DNA of 64,000 nucleotides from Helianthus annuus (GCF_002127325.2 NC_035437.2:163159408-163223407), one strand, 5' to 3'. Positions 19,910-32,187 are shown, numbered from the stretch's first letter. Notes: generated from the sequence alone by a model not told the origin. Made by a program: numbers and translations.

Positions 19910-21761
19910 GACTCCCCCTCAGATGTTGATGGAGTCGACTATCGAGTCACACCAATGCTGTGTCTTCACATCTTCAGTCTTGATCAGTCTTTAGGCTTTT
20001 CTCTCTTTATCTTCAGACTCCCCCTCTCGATTTGCTGGCATTCCTTTGATCATCAGCAACATCTTCAGGATCGTTGTCTGGCTCTTCTGCATAAACTCTA
20101 CCTCAAAGTAAATTTCTTTCACATATATATCAAACATAAAACACTGCACAAATTCACACTCTCTATCAAAACAAACACAGATTGTGATGAACCACTTGGA
20201 AAGGTTAGATTATGAAAACAATTAATTTCACACAAACACTCCCCCTCAAGTATTGCTCATCATGTTTAGCACTCGGAATTTTGAAAATCAGCTATTCAAC
20301 ATCAGTTGTCGAAAATCTTTTTGAATTTTCAAAAAATTTATGCTAAAACACACCAAAAATCTTTTTGGATTTTTGAATAAGAGAACTAAAATGCAGAAAC
20401 AGAAAATATTTACAGACAATATTTTTTGTGAGCTCGTGCAAGAAGATCATATCAGTTTATGAGACAAATCACCAACACCGTTAAGCTTTAAACATTCTCA
20501 GTTCTAAACAATTTACCTAGATTGTCAGTATGTTTATCCACTTAAATTTTCAACACAAATTTCAATCGATTCGAGATACGATATTAATGTTTTAGAGACT
20601 TAAACTTAATTGTGTATCACTCCACTTGAATATACTCCCGTATCCAGATCCCAAATATTCAGTCTTACAGGTGAGTATACCACAGATGATATCTGTAAAG
20701 GGGTTAAATGCGAAACCGTGAGAGCTCAGGTCAGAACTTCCGTTCAGCAGAGAGATGACGGCTCGACTTTTGGTGGGTCCCCTTTAGAGGATCTTTTTGC
20801 ATTTCAACAGCAACGACTATCAATTTTATTGTTTCATCAGCATGCTGAGGGCGGCGCTTTTTCAAGCATTTGCAGAAAGTATTATCCGGGGACTAGGTCA
20901 TTACTTCCATACAGCAGAAGTCCCGGGATAATACCCCAGATATCACTGAGCATAAAGACCTAGTATCTCAGAATACGGGACCTTTCAAACAAGATTTCGG
21001 GGGTTACCCATATATCCAGGAATAGTTACCCACGAATCAAGCAAGTTTGATTTAGGTTTATATCTCGTTTCAATTTACTAAATGTGCAAAAATCTACTGA
21101 CACATCCGCAGTAAGATCGTTTATCACATTTTGACTTTCCAATTCTTTAGCGTGTTGTGATAGTCCACTGATGTACTATCATTTCCTCTTTTATGCAACA
21201 AAAACTCATTTTTGATTTTATCATGTTTTTAACTTTTTCAAATTTTCTGATGTTTTTGGATTTTCTCTAAAAATTCTTACTCCCCCTAAAATTCAAATAC
21301 ATCTAATGAAAATTGAAAACAAACTATACAGAACATGACAACTGATATCGAATCTCCTCAATTCGCCATTCACTAGGCATAAACAATCAGAACTCCCCCT
21401 ATCAACAAACTATTTTCCCATTTAGATTTCAAAACACTTAAGTTTGTTTTAATCAAAATGGTTTTTCCGGAAAATAAGTTTGATTGATTTTACCAATTGT
21501 AGATTAGCATTTGTAGAAATATCCAACAAATGTTCGGGGTTGTGGTTCATCATCTTGTCTTTCGACCAATGTAGGAAAATACAAGTACAACTTAATGTCC
21601 TTGATTTACCATTTGCATTTCAGAAACCTCTGTACCAATTGTAAGAAATACACAAACAAACCTCTTTACCGTTTGAATGACGTTACCGAATACAACTCTA
21701 AGAAAGATGCCGATTCATGCTCCACGCTTACCAACCTGGGAGCTCCGGCAAGTCCTGAGAC
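19910..21761 (-). other. Element E 3' non-coding region with multiple purine-tract motifs and a stem-loop
   Basis: Five copies of AGGGGGAGT (minus strand) lie at 19911-19919, 20017-20025, 20238-20246, 21279-21287 and 21392-21400. Multiplied polypurine tracts before the 3' LTR are a reported trait of Sireviruses. A 13-bp inverted repeat with one mismatch (20881-20893 with 20920-20932, arms around ATTATCCGGGGAC) could form a stem-loop in the element RNA. No convincing ORF is present. Confidence 0.6.
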
Positions 21762-24700
21762 TTACTGTTCAAAATATGTACCATCCCAGTCACAAACCAG
21801 GGATGGTTCAACTTTTTCCTTCTTTGTCTTCTTCTCATAAAATTCTTTAACCCCTTTGACTTTTCGATCAATCATTTTACCAAAGATATGTTTTACCCTG
21901 GGGTTAAAGACCTTTTCAGCATCAAATTCCTGTTCATCATGATAAAATTGGTTAGAAATCTCAACTTTACCAATTTTCTTTTTATAATTTTCAGTCCGAA
22001 GTGATGGAAACTCATCATCACTAACACTTGGATCTGAGTTTTCAACTTTTACATCAGCTTCACATTTTGATACAACTTGTGGCTCTACTGACTTTGTGGA
22101 ATCAGTTTCATCGCCTGAAGATAGCTCCTCTGATTTCGATCCATCAGAATCATCGCTAGAGCTTTCACTAACCTTCTTCACAACCCATTTCTGATTGTTA
22201 GATTTGGCTCTCTTTTTATAAAACTTGTTCGAACTCTCACCAATTTCAAAAATAGAATCTTTGAACAATTTTGTTCTATCAAGTGGTGATTCGAACGCAA
22301 ACACCTTTTCTGAAATTTTTCGAAACACTCCCTGTTTTGATTGTATCGCCTGAGAACAATCTTTGGCGATATGTCAAACGTTGTTGCACTTGAAACAGAT
22401 TCTCGAGTCTTTCTTTAGTTCAGCTTGTTTCTTTTTCAAAAACTCACTGTTCTTTTCCCTCCAGAAACATGTTTTTTCTTCTTCATCTGTTGATGTACCT
22501 GAAACAAAGGACATTTTGGATTTAAAATCACGAACATATTTTTCATTTTTCTGTTTTTCTGTCGAAGTAAAACCTAATCCTTTCTTTTTGAAATTACCGC
22601 TATGGTTTGATCTCTTTTGGAAACCAGAACTAGAACTGTAATTCTTTTTGTTGTTTAATCTCTGTTGTACTCTTGAGGTGTATTTTTTAGATTTATCATT
22701 AAAACATAAGCCTTTGATTTCAGAAATATTGATTTCCGAGAGTATAAAAACCTTTTTAATCAGTTCAGTTTTGACACCTCTTAATGGAAATTCCTCATCA
22801 GAATATAATTTGTCCGAATTATTCAAAGTATAAGCAACTTTAAACAACCCATCATCCAAATTAGATTTTGATAACAAGAATTTTCTATCATAGACTAATT
22901 TTCCCTGTTTTTCTGTTTGCCCCAGAGTTTTTGACTCAGATTTCGACTCTGACGCTGACTCCGACTTTGACTCTTCACTGTCATCACTATCTAACACATG
23001 ATCCACGACTTTCTTCATCAATTGAGACTGTTGATCAGTGTCAGATGATGTGAACACAACATCAATACTTTCTGGAAGATTGACCGATGACTCTGACTCC
23101 CACTGTAAATTTGTAGCCTTTTTGACTCTTTCATCGTTAGGATGTCTAGGAAAATATCCGTTTTCCAGTGGAGGTGGACATCTGTTATAACTGACACCTT
23201 TCTTCTTACCAGATGAAGCCTTTTCAGTATCCTTTTTCTTGTCACTCTTCCTCTTGTCAGCAATCTTTTCTTCAATACTGACTTCAGCTGCTTTTTCTTC
23301 AGTTACCTCATCCTCTTCCCAGACCTTCATGCTCTCAACAGTCGGATAAATCCTGTCAATCACATAGGAAGTACATGAGTAACTTTTCAATAAACGATTT
23401 ACTCTTTCAGTTTCTATTCGTTGCAGCTCAAGCTTCTGTTCTAAAGCAGCACATTTTTCAATGTAATTGTTTACAACTTTTTGTTTTGTCATAAATGCTC
23501 CCTGAAGAGTCTTCATAGCAACTGCTTGTTCTTCACTCGTTTGATTGTATTGATTCATTGTCTTGTTCAGCACATCATAAGACTTCTTCAGACGGTTTAA
23601 GTTGTACATCAACTCGTTGTTTTGCTTTTTCACAATCTCACAGTTTTCACATTTAACAGAAACTTCTTTCGCATCAACACTTTCATTAACTTTGAATTTA
23701 GGCACTTCTTTCACAGTTTGCCTTTTCACCATCGGCACTTCTTCATCATCACTACTCACCGGCATTTTGATCTTCTTCTTTTTCTTCTCCTTCTTGATTT
23801 TTTCGTCTTCACTATCACTTTCAGCAAGCAACTTCATATCTTCTCTGTATTTTCTCGCCCAATACTCTGTATCATCATCACTATCATCTACAATCTTTGC
23901 TGTAAATGCAGTGTAAGCTGTGGTTTGATCAGGAACATAATCATCCCAAGTAAAGTTTGCCCAGCTAAAATCTTCTGGTAATCTCTCATCATCTTGATCA
24001 ATTATCAAAGCACTACCATCATTTCTTTTTCCACCATCATAACTGCTCATACAAGCTCTCTTTCCTGTATCTTCAATCACATCTCTTCCGTGTGCAGTCT
24101 GAGCTTGATGTTTTTGTTGTTGAGATGATTGACCAACTTGATGGTAGATGGCTTTGCGATAATAATCGTTGTTGTTGTTGAATGGATTTTGAGCTCCACT
24201 TGCTTCTCGGTTTGTGCACTCCCTCTTGAAGTGTCCTTTTGCCCTGCACCGAAAACAAGTGACTTTAGATTTGTCAAAACCTAGAATAGAAACATTCGCA
24301 TCACGAAGATCATCTCTCCCCGTGATTTGTTTAAACTTCTCAGCTCTCCGTAAAACACTAGCCAGACACCACTTTATATCCATCAGCTCCATCTCTTCAG
24401 CATCTATCTGGTCGTAGTCTTCTTTGGTTAGCATTGGATTGCCGATACGACCTGCAACAAAACAAGTATAAGATTCCAAAACCATTCCTAATAAAGACAT
24501 TTGGTTTTTGGCAATATCCTCAGAATAATCTTGATCATTCTCAAGATTCAATACAATGTTGCACTGTAATTTTCTCCCATTCTTAGTTGCTGAGATGTTT
24601 GGATCAAATGATGGAAATGAAGTAAAACTGGTCTTGCTGCTCGATCCAGATGATGGACTTTCAGATACACTTTTTGCACTCATACCAGTAACAATATTTG

Positions 24701-25490
24701 GAGATGAATTCGACGATTTCTCATTTACCCCAGCTTTATAATATAACCCGATATCTTGTTCACCATCGAAGTCTTTCATTCTAATTACTTTCCTCTGTTC
24801 CATTTCCTGAGCTTCAATCTTTTCGATGAACTTACTGAGCGTCAGGTTGCTAAAACCTTTCTTATTTCTGAGCATCATCAGGTATGTGCCCCAACTCTCA
24901 TATGGCAACGCATCAGCAAGTTTGTCAATCAACTCTTCATTACTTTTTTCAATACTTAATCTTTTCATATTCGCAAGCAAGTTACAGTATCGTTCAATAA
25001 TCTCACGTGTACTCTCATTTTTCAACCCACGAAATAAATCGAACTCTTTCTTTAGAAGCGACTTCTTGCTTTTAACCATCTCTTCACTTCCCCTAAACTT
25101 CGAACGTAACGCTTTCCAGATCGAGTACGAAGTTCCATTGTGCTGTAAAAGAACCATGATATCTTCTTTGACTGCCTGTTGAAGAAGACTTAGCATCATT
25201 TTCTCATTTTTATACTTCTTCCTCTCATCATCTCTAAGATCTTTGATTGGAACTGGCTCTTCATCACTATTCAATGGTCGAATATACTTTGTTTCCACGC
25301 ACTCCCAAGCATCAAGATAATTTGCTTGCACCCAATTTTCAAACCGACCTTCCCAACCCTTATATTCTTCGATGTTCATTAACTTGGGAGGCTTTTGCAT
25401 CGTTCCGGTTTCATTTTCTAGCATTGTGGTTTGAATAGCGTTGATCGAGGTACTTGGAGTAGCGAACGCGTTATAGAAATCCTCGTCCAT
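21762..25490 (-). pseudogene. Large gag-like protein of element E, interrupted by one nonsense codon
   Basis: The first ATG giving the typical start MDEDFYNAFATPST is at 25490; an upstream in-frame ATG at 25556 adds a leader-derived stretch and is unlikely. The frame is open for about 1,040 codons, has a single TGA (22374-22376), then continues in the same frame for 188 more to 21762. Features in order: a copia gag/UBN2-type domain (about residues 40-250), zinc knuckle CFRCRAKGHFKREC, an acidic Asp/Glu and Lys-rich middle, a Cys/coiled-coil segment (CENCEIVKKQNNEL, then leucine heptads), Ser/Glu-rich repeats, and a second knuckle cut by the TGA right after CFKCNNV. It ends CDWDGTYFEQ with no protease. 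Gag would form particles. The extended C-terminus has no function I can name. Confidence 0.85.
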
Positions 25491-26054
25491 TTTCAAATTT
25501 TCGAAAAATATATCAAACAGCCTTAAAAGCGAAATGGAGATGTCAACAGTACACAAAAGCGGTCCAACTATTCAATTTGTCACAACAGCGGTCCAATATA
25601 ATCAAATGAGCGAACCAGGTGAGTCCAAATAAGCGGGCCGGACACACTGTACAATTTGGAGCGATCCAAGAAGACAGTCCGATCGAGCGGTTCAAGATGT
25701 TAACCGGACGAGCGGTTCAAGCTGTTAACCAGATAAGCGACTTACAAAGTGAATTTGAAGCGGTCCAAGGTCAATCCGACCGAATGAGCGATTCACAATG
25801 GTCCGGATAAGCGGTTCAGAACTGTTCGGTCGAGCGATTCATACTCCGAATAAGCGGTTCATGCAATCGGACCTGTTTTTTCTTCGAATTTTGGCTCCAA
25901 ACTTTCAAGGGTTTATCTCTATGCTATCGTGCACAATCCCTGAGATTTTCAGCAAATTTCGACCGTTGAAAGTGTCTGAATCTGAAAAAGAAGGTGTAGA
26001 AGATAGAAATTTTGATGATTTTCAGCTATTTCCTGTAGAACTCCTCCTCCTGAA

Positions 26055-26066
26055 GCTCTGATACCA
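26055..26066 (-). other. Primer-binding site of element E (initiator tRNA-Met)
   Basis: The minus strand reads TGGTATCAGAGC, two bases from the LTR terminus at 26069. Confidence 0.9.
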
Positions 26067-26068
26067 AT

Positions 26069-26551
26069 TGTAGGATCGTTTGGCGACCCGAATGAGTCGA
26101 TCAGAGGCGTTTTCGTCAATTACATGTGCGGAATAACAAGTAATCAACGTAGGAATAGCATACAATTCACTTTAAACTCTTTTTCTATTGATTTGACACC
26201 AAATACAACCAGTTCTCGATCCGGCAGCACTTCGCACGAGAATCAGGATCTGTTACAAATGAAATCGCTCAAGAGGTATATATAGACCTTTGGGACCGTT
26301 TATTGGACAGGCCCAATAAGCGGCCCAGAGACACATGAGCGATCCACCTAGCTACCACTTGAGCGGCCCAACCATGTTCACTCGAGCGATCCATCTACCT
26401 AATGGACTAATGAGCGGCCTAGAACCTAATGAGCGATCCAACTATATAAAATCTATACAATCACTCTATTTTTCGTATTTCATGCCCAGATCTAACTTTC
26501 TAAGACTATGACTCGATACAAGACGTAATCAGCAGATGTAGTGCACCAACA
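26069..26551 (-). repeat. 5' LTR of element E (483 bp)
   Basis: Partner of 19426-19909, bounded by the target duplication AACTC on its outer side. TATATAGA and TATATAAA motifs are present in AT-rich contexts, but I cannot assign a single TATA box. Confidence 0.93.
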
Positions 26552-26556
26552 AACTC

Positions 26557-27278
26557 AAGTAGAAATGTCTTCATCATCTGGGATGCTAAACCACTGTCTG
26601 AAAAATAGACAGATGGCAAAACCTTTAACAAAACTTCTGCGAATCACTGCTGACAACTTAATCTTGATATTATGCATCTAAAATGTGTATTGTTGAGAAT
26701 AGCATTTCTGGTACTCAACAGATGATAGACAAGAGATTGTGCTTTTACAAGAACAAATCATTTTCTACATCTGAACAAACAGGTGCTAAAAGAAGTTGTC
26801 AAAAGTCAAAACACTGCCGCACAAACAGTTGTTAAACATATGATCCTCATTGGTTTTTATCCACTGTTGTTCCTAAAATGCTGTTGTGCCATAACATCTG
26901 CTCTCTAAAGTCTGTCCACTGCTAAAGTGTCAACCTCTGCTCTTCAAAAACACTGATGTTTAAAATCATTGTTTCATTCACTGATACACCCACTGTTTCA
27001 TTTTATTACCGTTGTAACTACTGATACTTGCTCCATCAGTAGTTGTCAAAACAACTGTCCTCCATCATTTACCATTCCATCAGATGTTTGACACGTGGTC
27101 AGTTTTTAGCCTTCAGGTCAAAATAACCGCTGCCACATCAGCAATCACTTTTTCCCTAAATAAAACCCTGATTAAATCCAAACAGGGTTTTACTGTCGAA
27201 TTGAATTCCAAAAGTTCTCTTCTCATAACAGTTTCCCTCTCATAACTCCAAAAACTTCTTCGATCTTCTTCATCCAAA
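26557..27278 (+). promoter_or_regulatory. Element D leader part 2 and putative promoter of the additional ORF
   Basis: The last ~190 bp before the ATG at 27279 resemble the corresponding block of element I (46748-46930). Both have a G-box CACGTG (27092-27097), a TGCCACATCAGCA block, a TATA-like TAAATAAAA (27157-27165) and the shared stretch GGGTTTTACTGTCGAATTGA before the ATG. Distances from ATG to G-box are 187 bp here and 182 bp in I. In D the TATA is weaker and the ACGTCA has become ACATCA. Upstream sequence to 26557 shows nothing. A separate promoter for this gene is inferred, not shown. Confidence 0.5.
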
Positions 27279-30200
27279 ATGACGAAACCAAAATCGAAGT
27301 CAAAATCAAAACCAGCATATTCTTCCACAACAGCAGATGCCACTCAAATGGCTGCTGAAACACCGGAGATTCGCTACAAATCTCCACACAACTATGTAGG
27401 TATACTCAGAAAACCTACCGATAACCACACCTTCGATTCCATCCTTGACATCCTCTCTGCATCAAAGTACAAAACTTTGATAACAGCAGACGCTCCTATT
27501 TACCTTGACACCCAGAGAGAGTTCTGGAAACATGCCACCCTTGAAAAACAAGGAGATATCATCGCCGCAATCAACTCCTCGATACAGGGTAAGAAGGTAA
27601 ATATCTCACCAAAATCCATCTCTGAAACCTTTAAACTCGATGATTTAAATGGAAAAACCTCTTTTACAAAAGACGAGTTGGTAAAGGATTTCATGAAAAG
27701 GGGCTATGCAGAACAACCAAACAGGGACACCCTACAAAAGGGTTACTTCCCTTCTACACCCAGATTTTTATTCCACACACTGCTCATGTGTGTTTCAAAT
27801 AAAACAACGTCCTTCAATGAGATACCAAAAAAAAATCCAATGCCTGGGGTATGCAATTTTGAACAATGAAAACTATAACTACTCCCAGGAAATATTTGAT
27901 GATTTGGTAAAGAACGTTGATAATAAGGCATTTCTGCTCTTTCCTAGGTTTCTCAGTTACTATTTTGAACAAAAATTTGTCGGGAAAGAGGCAGAAGTGC
28001 CCAAACAAGATGTCTCATTCAAAATAAACTGTTTAACAATAGAAACTTTTTCAAGAATGATGGCACCTATAAAATTAAAAACAAAAGAGGCAGAGCAGAT
28101 GTTAGAAACTGCCACTAGCCATCAAGAAACCACTGCTGAGCCCACTGCTCCAGGTGATCAGAGTAGCAGACCCACTGCTCTGAAACCCACACCTACCACC
28201 ACCAAAAAGACCAAAAGAAAACCATCCAGAAAACCCACCAAACCCAAAACAAAGGCAACTTTGGAAGATGAGATCCCAGAGGAACTGCCAAGGACAACAC
28301 AAAAGTCACTAGAAACCACTGTTGCTACTTCCTCACAGCAGTTGGTAGAAAGATCTCAACCCCAGCCTCAAACTCCTCTTGCATCCTCACAAAAGGATCA
28401 AGTTGTAAGCACAGGGACACCACAATATGAAGCTCTAGGTCCACTCGGATCTATCTTCCACAGTCCTGATCCCAAGGACATGTCTCTTTCAACACCCATA
28501 CCCTCACCAATCATATTGCCAAAATCAATAATACCCCTGTTGCATGCAGTTGATATTGCACAGACACAAACCAGTTCCTCTCAATCACCCATTACTGAGA
28601 GCATACCTCCACAAGTGACTGGGTCTGATGCTAATACCTCTGTTATCCAAGCAACAGTTGAGGAGGTTACACCCCTAGAGTTACAAGTAACTCTTGGTGG
28701 TAGTTCAAGTGGAGCAGCAACTACAACTGATGGATCAACAGATCTTCAGTTGGACAGTTGTTTCATTAGTAAGACTCCCTTGAAGGCAATTTCTTCCATA
28801 GCACCAATGAAAGCCACCAGTGAGTATGTTTTACCTACTGGTATTCTCCAAAGGCCAACAAGTGCTGAAGAAAGAAGTCCCCAGTACCAAGAACAAGGGG
28901 CATCAATGGATGATTTTTGGGATCCACTTCCTAAGTCAAACATTGATACAACCACTGCTGGTGGGGATTCAGATGATCCTGTTAAATCAGGTGATGATTC
29001 AAGATATAATGAATTGACGGCCAGAGTTGAAAACCTGGAATCTTCAGTTGCAGAAATAAAAGATATGGTGCAGCAGCTGTTAGAAGCTCATATAGCCCAA
29101 TCTTCTGCTCCTCCTGCTCAAGCACCTGCTCCACAAGAATTTGCTGCAAATGAGCTTTGGAATGTTTTTCAACCCATGTTAGAACAACAGCAACAAATGG
29201 CTGCTAAAAAGCATGATCTTCAAATGCAAATGCTGACCAACATGGTTGAATCTCGGTTCAAAGATACTCAAGCTGATATCAAGGCTATAAAGGCCAGCAT
29301 TCAACAGAATGCTCAAAGTGAGAAAGCTCCATCTGCCATTTTCTTCATGGATACACCTCTGGCAGATAATGCCAAAAAGGGGGAGAAAAATAGGTTGAAA
29401 AAGAAAGGCATAGAAGATGGGTTGTATGTTGAACCAGAAAAACCCAAAACAGCTGATACATCAGCAGTTACAAAAACTGCTGCAAGTAGCCAAACAGCTG
29501 CCATCTCATCAACACACACCACCTCATCACACACCATCACAACTACTGTTCCACCACCACCTGTGTCTACAACACAAAAATCCTCATCAAAACCAAAAAC
29601 CACCAAACCACCATCATCCAAAGTCATACCACCACTGCCTCCTGCCATAAAGCAGAAGACAGCAGATGTTACAACATCTGCTGTAGTGACAACAGTGACT
29701 AAAGCACCAGTTGTTTCAACCACTGTTAGTCAATCACAATCACAAACCACTGATCCACCCAAAACATCATCAGTCTCCTCTTCAAAAAGAAGAAGGGTTT
29801 TCATTCCTGATGATGAGTCACCACCACCATCACCACCTTCAAATATCATCTCCCATTCTCCATCCCCTGCTCAAAAGCAGAAGACAACAACTGATACATC
29901 AGTAGTTGTAATGACAACAGCAGTTGAGACACCAGTTGTTTCAACTACTATTAGTCAGACATCCACAACTGCCCTAACTCTTCCTATATCACAACCACAG
30001 CACTCTAGCAGAAAAAGAAAGCCAATCACTGCCGAAGTAGGGATACTTGATCCAAATGCTGCAAAGTATCCACTGGAACTAGAAGCCATCAAAGATGAGA
30101 TGAGGCAGTTTTATACAGAAACAGACCCATAAAAAAGAAAATTCTCCTCACTCATCGGTTATATGGTTCCTGAAGACATGGATGAGTATCTCAGAATAAA

Positions 30201-31364
30201 GGCAAGGCAAGCTAAAGTTAGAGCTAAAATTGATTGTGAAAGTGAGAAACTGAGCGAAGAAGGCTTTGCTAAAAGACTGGAGTTCTACCTCACAAAGGTA
30301 AAGCAGATAGAAGAATTTGCACAAGAGCTAGAAAGAGAAAAGGCTGATCAAAAGAAGAAGCTTAGAGAACAGCTTCTAGCCTACATCATGAAAGAGAAGT
30401 TCTATCCTGCTGAAGAACAACAGTTTGAGGAATGGCCTTTGGTAGCTTTAAAGCGTGAGGCAGAGAGGATTCAAAAGGTAAAGAATGATCCTGCAAAGAA
30501 GAAAACTGCTCCAAACTGGAGTAAGTACAAAAGACTCATTGCTGATCTCACTGCTGAGTATAAAAGAAAGAAAAGGGAGTTGGTGGATGCCAAGATAGGC
30601 ACTGCTGAAGCCATTCAAAATGGTCTAGGCAGCAAACTGATGAAGCTTATGAAAGACTTGAGAAGCAGAGGATGAAAGCCTCCAACTCTCCTAAAAAGTC
30701 TGATTATAAAAAGCTTCAAGAGCAAGTCAAACTATTCGAAACACAGATCAGCACAGCAGAAGATTTTGTTACAAGTTTGAGAAAAGAAAAGAAGGAAATG
30801 CTATCTGCTGGAGTAGAAAAGGACAAAGAAGCTGAACAGATTGAAGAAGCTATGAAGAAAATAGCTTCAGATAAAGAAAGATTGGCAAAACTACAAACCC
30901 TTGCTAAAAAGGTCAAAGTAGTAAGCCAAAAGTCATCAGCAAATCTCACAAAGAGTGAGCTGATTGACAAAGAAGTTGAAGCAGACATAGCTGAAGCCAA
31001 CAAGATTATTGACCAAGCATTCATACGAGTGTCTGAAGCTCATGATACTGCTCTGCACTTCTTCTCCAGGCCAATCACTTCAAGATCATCAGATAATAAA
31101 TCTCTCCCAAGAAACCCATTGAGTTCAAAAATACTAAAGTGGATGTCTGATCAAAAGACCCACGTATTGACTTTGCTCAGATTCAACGGTGAAGTGAAGC
31201 ATATATCAAGGAATCAGGCACTAGGCCTAAGTGCTGAAGATCTATAGGATCTCCTTGAGCTTACACTGTGCAGGGATGAGGATGATACACGTTCCAAGGA
31301 TTTTGAGAAAGAATTTAAAAGAAAAGCAATGGAACTTCTGATGAAAAATAAAGGTCCTGAATAA
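27279..31364 (+). pseudogene. Additional 3' ORF of element D (Sirevirus env-like position), four lesions
   Basis: An approximately 1,350-codon gene homologous over its whole length to that of element I. The N-terminal ~250 residues are the best conserved (SKYKTLITADAPIYL, TQREFWKHATLEKQGD, LQKGYFPSTPRFLFHTLL). A Thr/Ser/Pro-rich low-complexity middle follows, then a short coiled coil (ELTARVENLESSVAEIKDMV), basic segments, Lys/Glu-rich helices and the conserved tail VLTLLRFNGEVKHISRNQAL. Lesions are one extra A in a nine-A run (27827-27835), TAA at 30130-30132, a frame change by 30672, and TAG at 31245-31247. The final stop is at 31362-31364. Sireviruses can carry an env-like gene here, but I see no signal peptide or membrane span, so no envelope role is claimed. 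Function unknown. Confidence 0.8.
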
Positions 31365-31388
31365 GGAATGGTTTTGGCATTATCTGTT

Positions 31389-31400
31389 CCAGGGGGAGAT
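31389..31400 (+). other. Polypurine tract of element D
   Basis: CCAGGGGGAGAT lies directly before the 3' LTR at 31401. It primes plus-strand cDNA synthesis. The same motif lies beside the 3' LTR of element I (42680-42691, minus strand). Confidence 0.85.
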
Positions 31401-32187
31401 TGTTGGGATTGAACCCTAACAGAGGAACAGATAATGTAAAGCCAAAACCGGATCCCATCCGTGGACTCCTAATAAGCAGCAGTTTACTCTAATCTCTCCC
31501 CTTGACAGTGGTTATCTAACAGCTGATAAATGTTAAGTGCTGCTCAACTACAACAACTGATAAACCAAACTCTGATGATTACCTAACAACTGCTGAAGAC
31601 AAACTCTGTTGCTCTATCTACTGCTGTTTCCTAAGTGCTGCTGAAGATTCAAGCACTGCCCTCTCAAAGACTGATCACCTTTGAAGAAAGCACTGAAGAC
31701 TCAACATCTGTGCTAAGGCTACAACAGTGGAACGTGAAGCAGTAGTTTTCCTTATGTTTTGTATGTTAGTGAATATCAGATGTTACATAACAGTAGTTTG
31801 TATAGGACAGTATTTGTAGTTTGTTAGGTCGTTAGATGTCACTATCATGGTGACGTCAGCTGAAGTATATCAGTAGTTTGGTTTGCCTATAAGTATGACA
31901 GTACTCTGTACTTTCACACTTGATCGTTTTGAGTGAGTTCTTCTCCTCAATTCATCCTTTCATCTTGTGCAACCAACTCTGGTGTATCAGGCTGAGGGGG
32001 AGTTTAGATTGTAAGCATTTACTGTAATCATTTGCTTTGTATTTCAATCATTTGACTCAATGAAAAGCAATTGTTTATCAATCTATACTTTCCTTTGTTT
32101 GTGTTTACTTTGTTTGCAACTCATTTCCGCTGCACTTATTAGTTTTATGCAAACAAACACGAATCATGACAGCCTCAGATCCTAACA
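31401..32187 (+). repeat. 3' LTR of element D (787 bp)
   Basis: Partner of 17357-18143 with about eight substitutions by eye. Ends CAGATCCTAACA and is followed by target duplication ACAAC. Confidence 0.95.

Larger units (their letters stand above)
19426..26551 (-). mobile_element. Element E: gag-only copia/Sirevirus-like element nested in element D
   Basis: LTRs at 19426-19909 and 26069-26551 are bounded by the perfect target duplication AACTC (19421-19425 and 26552-26556). The minus orientation is shown by the Met primer-binding site (26055-26066) next to the right LTR and a purine tract (19911-19922) next to the left one. The only coding region is a very large gag-like gene (25490-21762). 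No protease, integrase, reverse transcriptase or RNase H is present. The 1.85 kb between the gene and the 3' LTR carries several copies of the purine-tract motif. The LTRs differ at about six positions. The element must have been copied with pol supplied in trans. Confidence 0.93.
17357..32187 (+). mobile_element. Element D: Sirevirus-like Ty1/copia derivative with no gag-pol, carrying only the 3' extra gene
   Basis: LTRs at 17357-18143 and 31401-32187 (787 bp each) are bounded by the perfect target duplication ACAAC (17352-17356 and 32188-32192). A Met primer-binding site follows the 5' LTR and a purine tract CAGGGGGAGAT precedes the 3' LTR. Once nested element E is removed, the inside is a leader similar to that of element I, followed directly by the additional ORF (27279-31364). 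There is no trace of gag, protease, integrase or reverse transcriptase. The LTRs differ at about eight positions, so this deleted form transposed recently. LTR ends and the first bases of the leader match element I, making them members of one family. Confidence 0.93.

Noticed and set aside
25597..26061. Plus-strand ORFs between gag of E and its 5' LTR
   Set aside because: They are antisense to the element leader and built on repeated GAGCGGTTC motifs; no independent support.
27827..27835. Nine-A run as a programmed frameshift site
   Set aside because: Element I has no comparable run at the matching point and reads through in one frame, so a mutation or sequencing error is simpler.
27279..31364. 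Calling the extra ORF of D and I an envelope gene
   Set aside because: The position suits the env-like gene of Sireviruses, but I see no signal peptide or membrane-spanning stretch, so only the position is reported.
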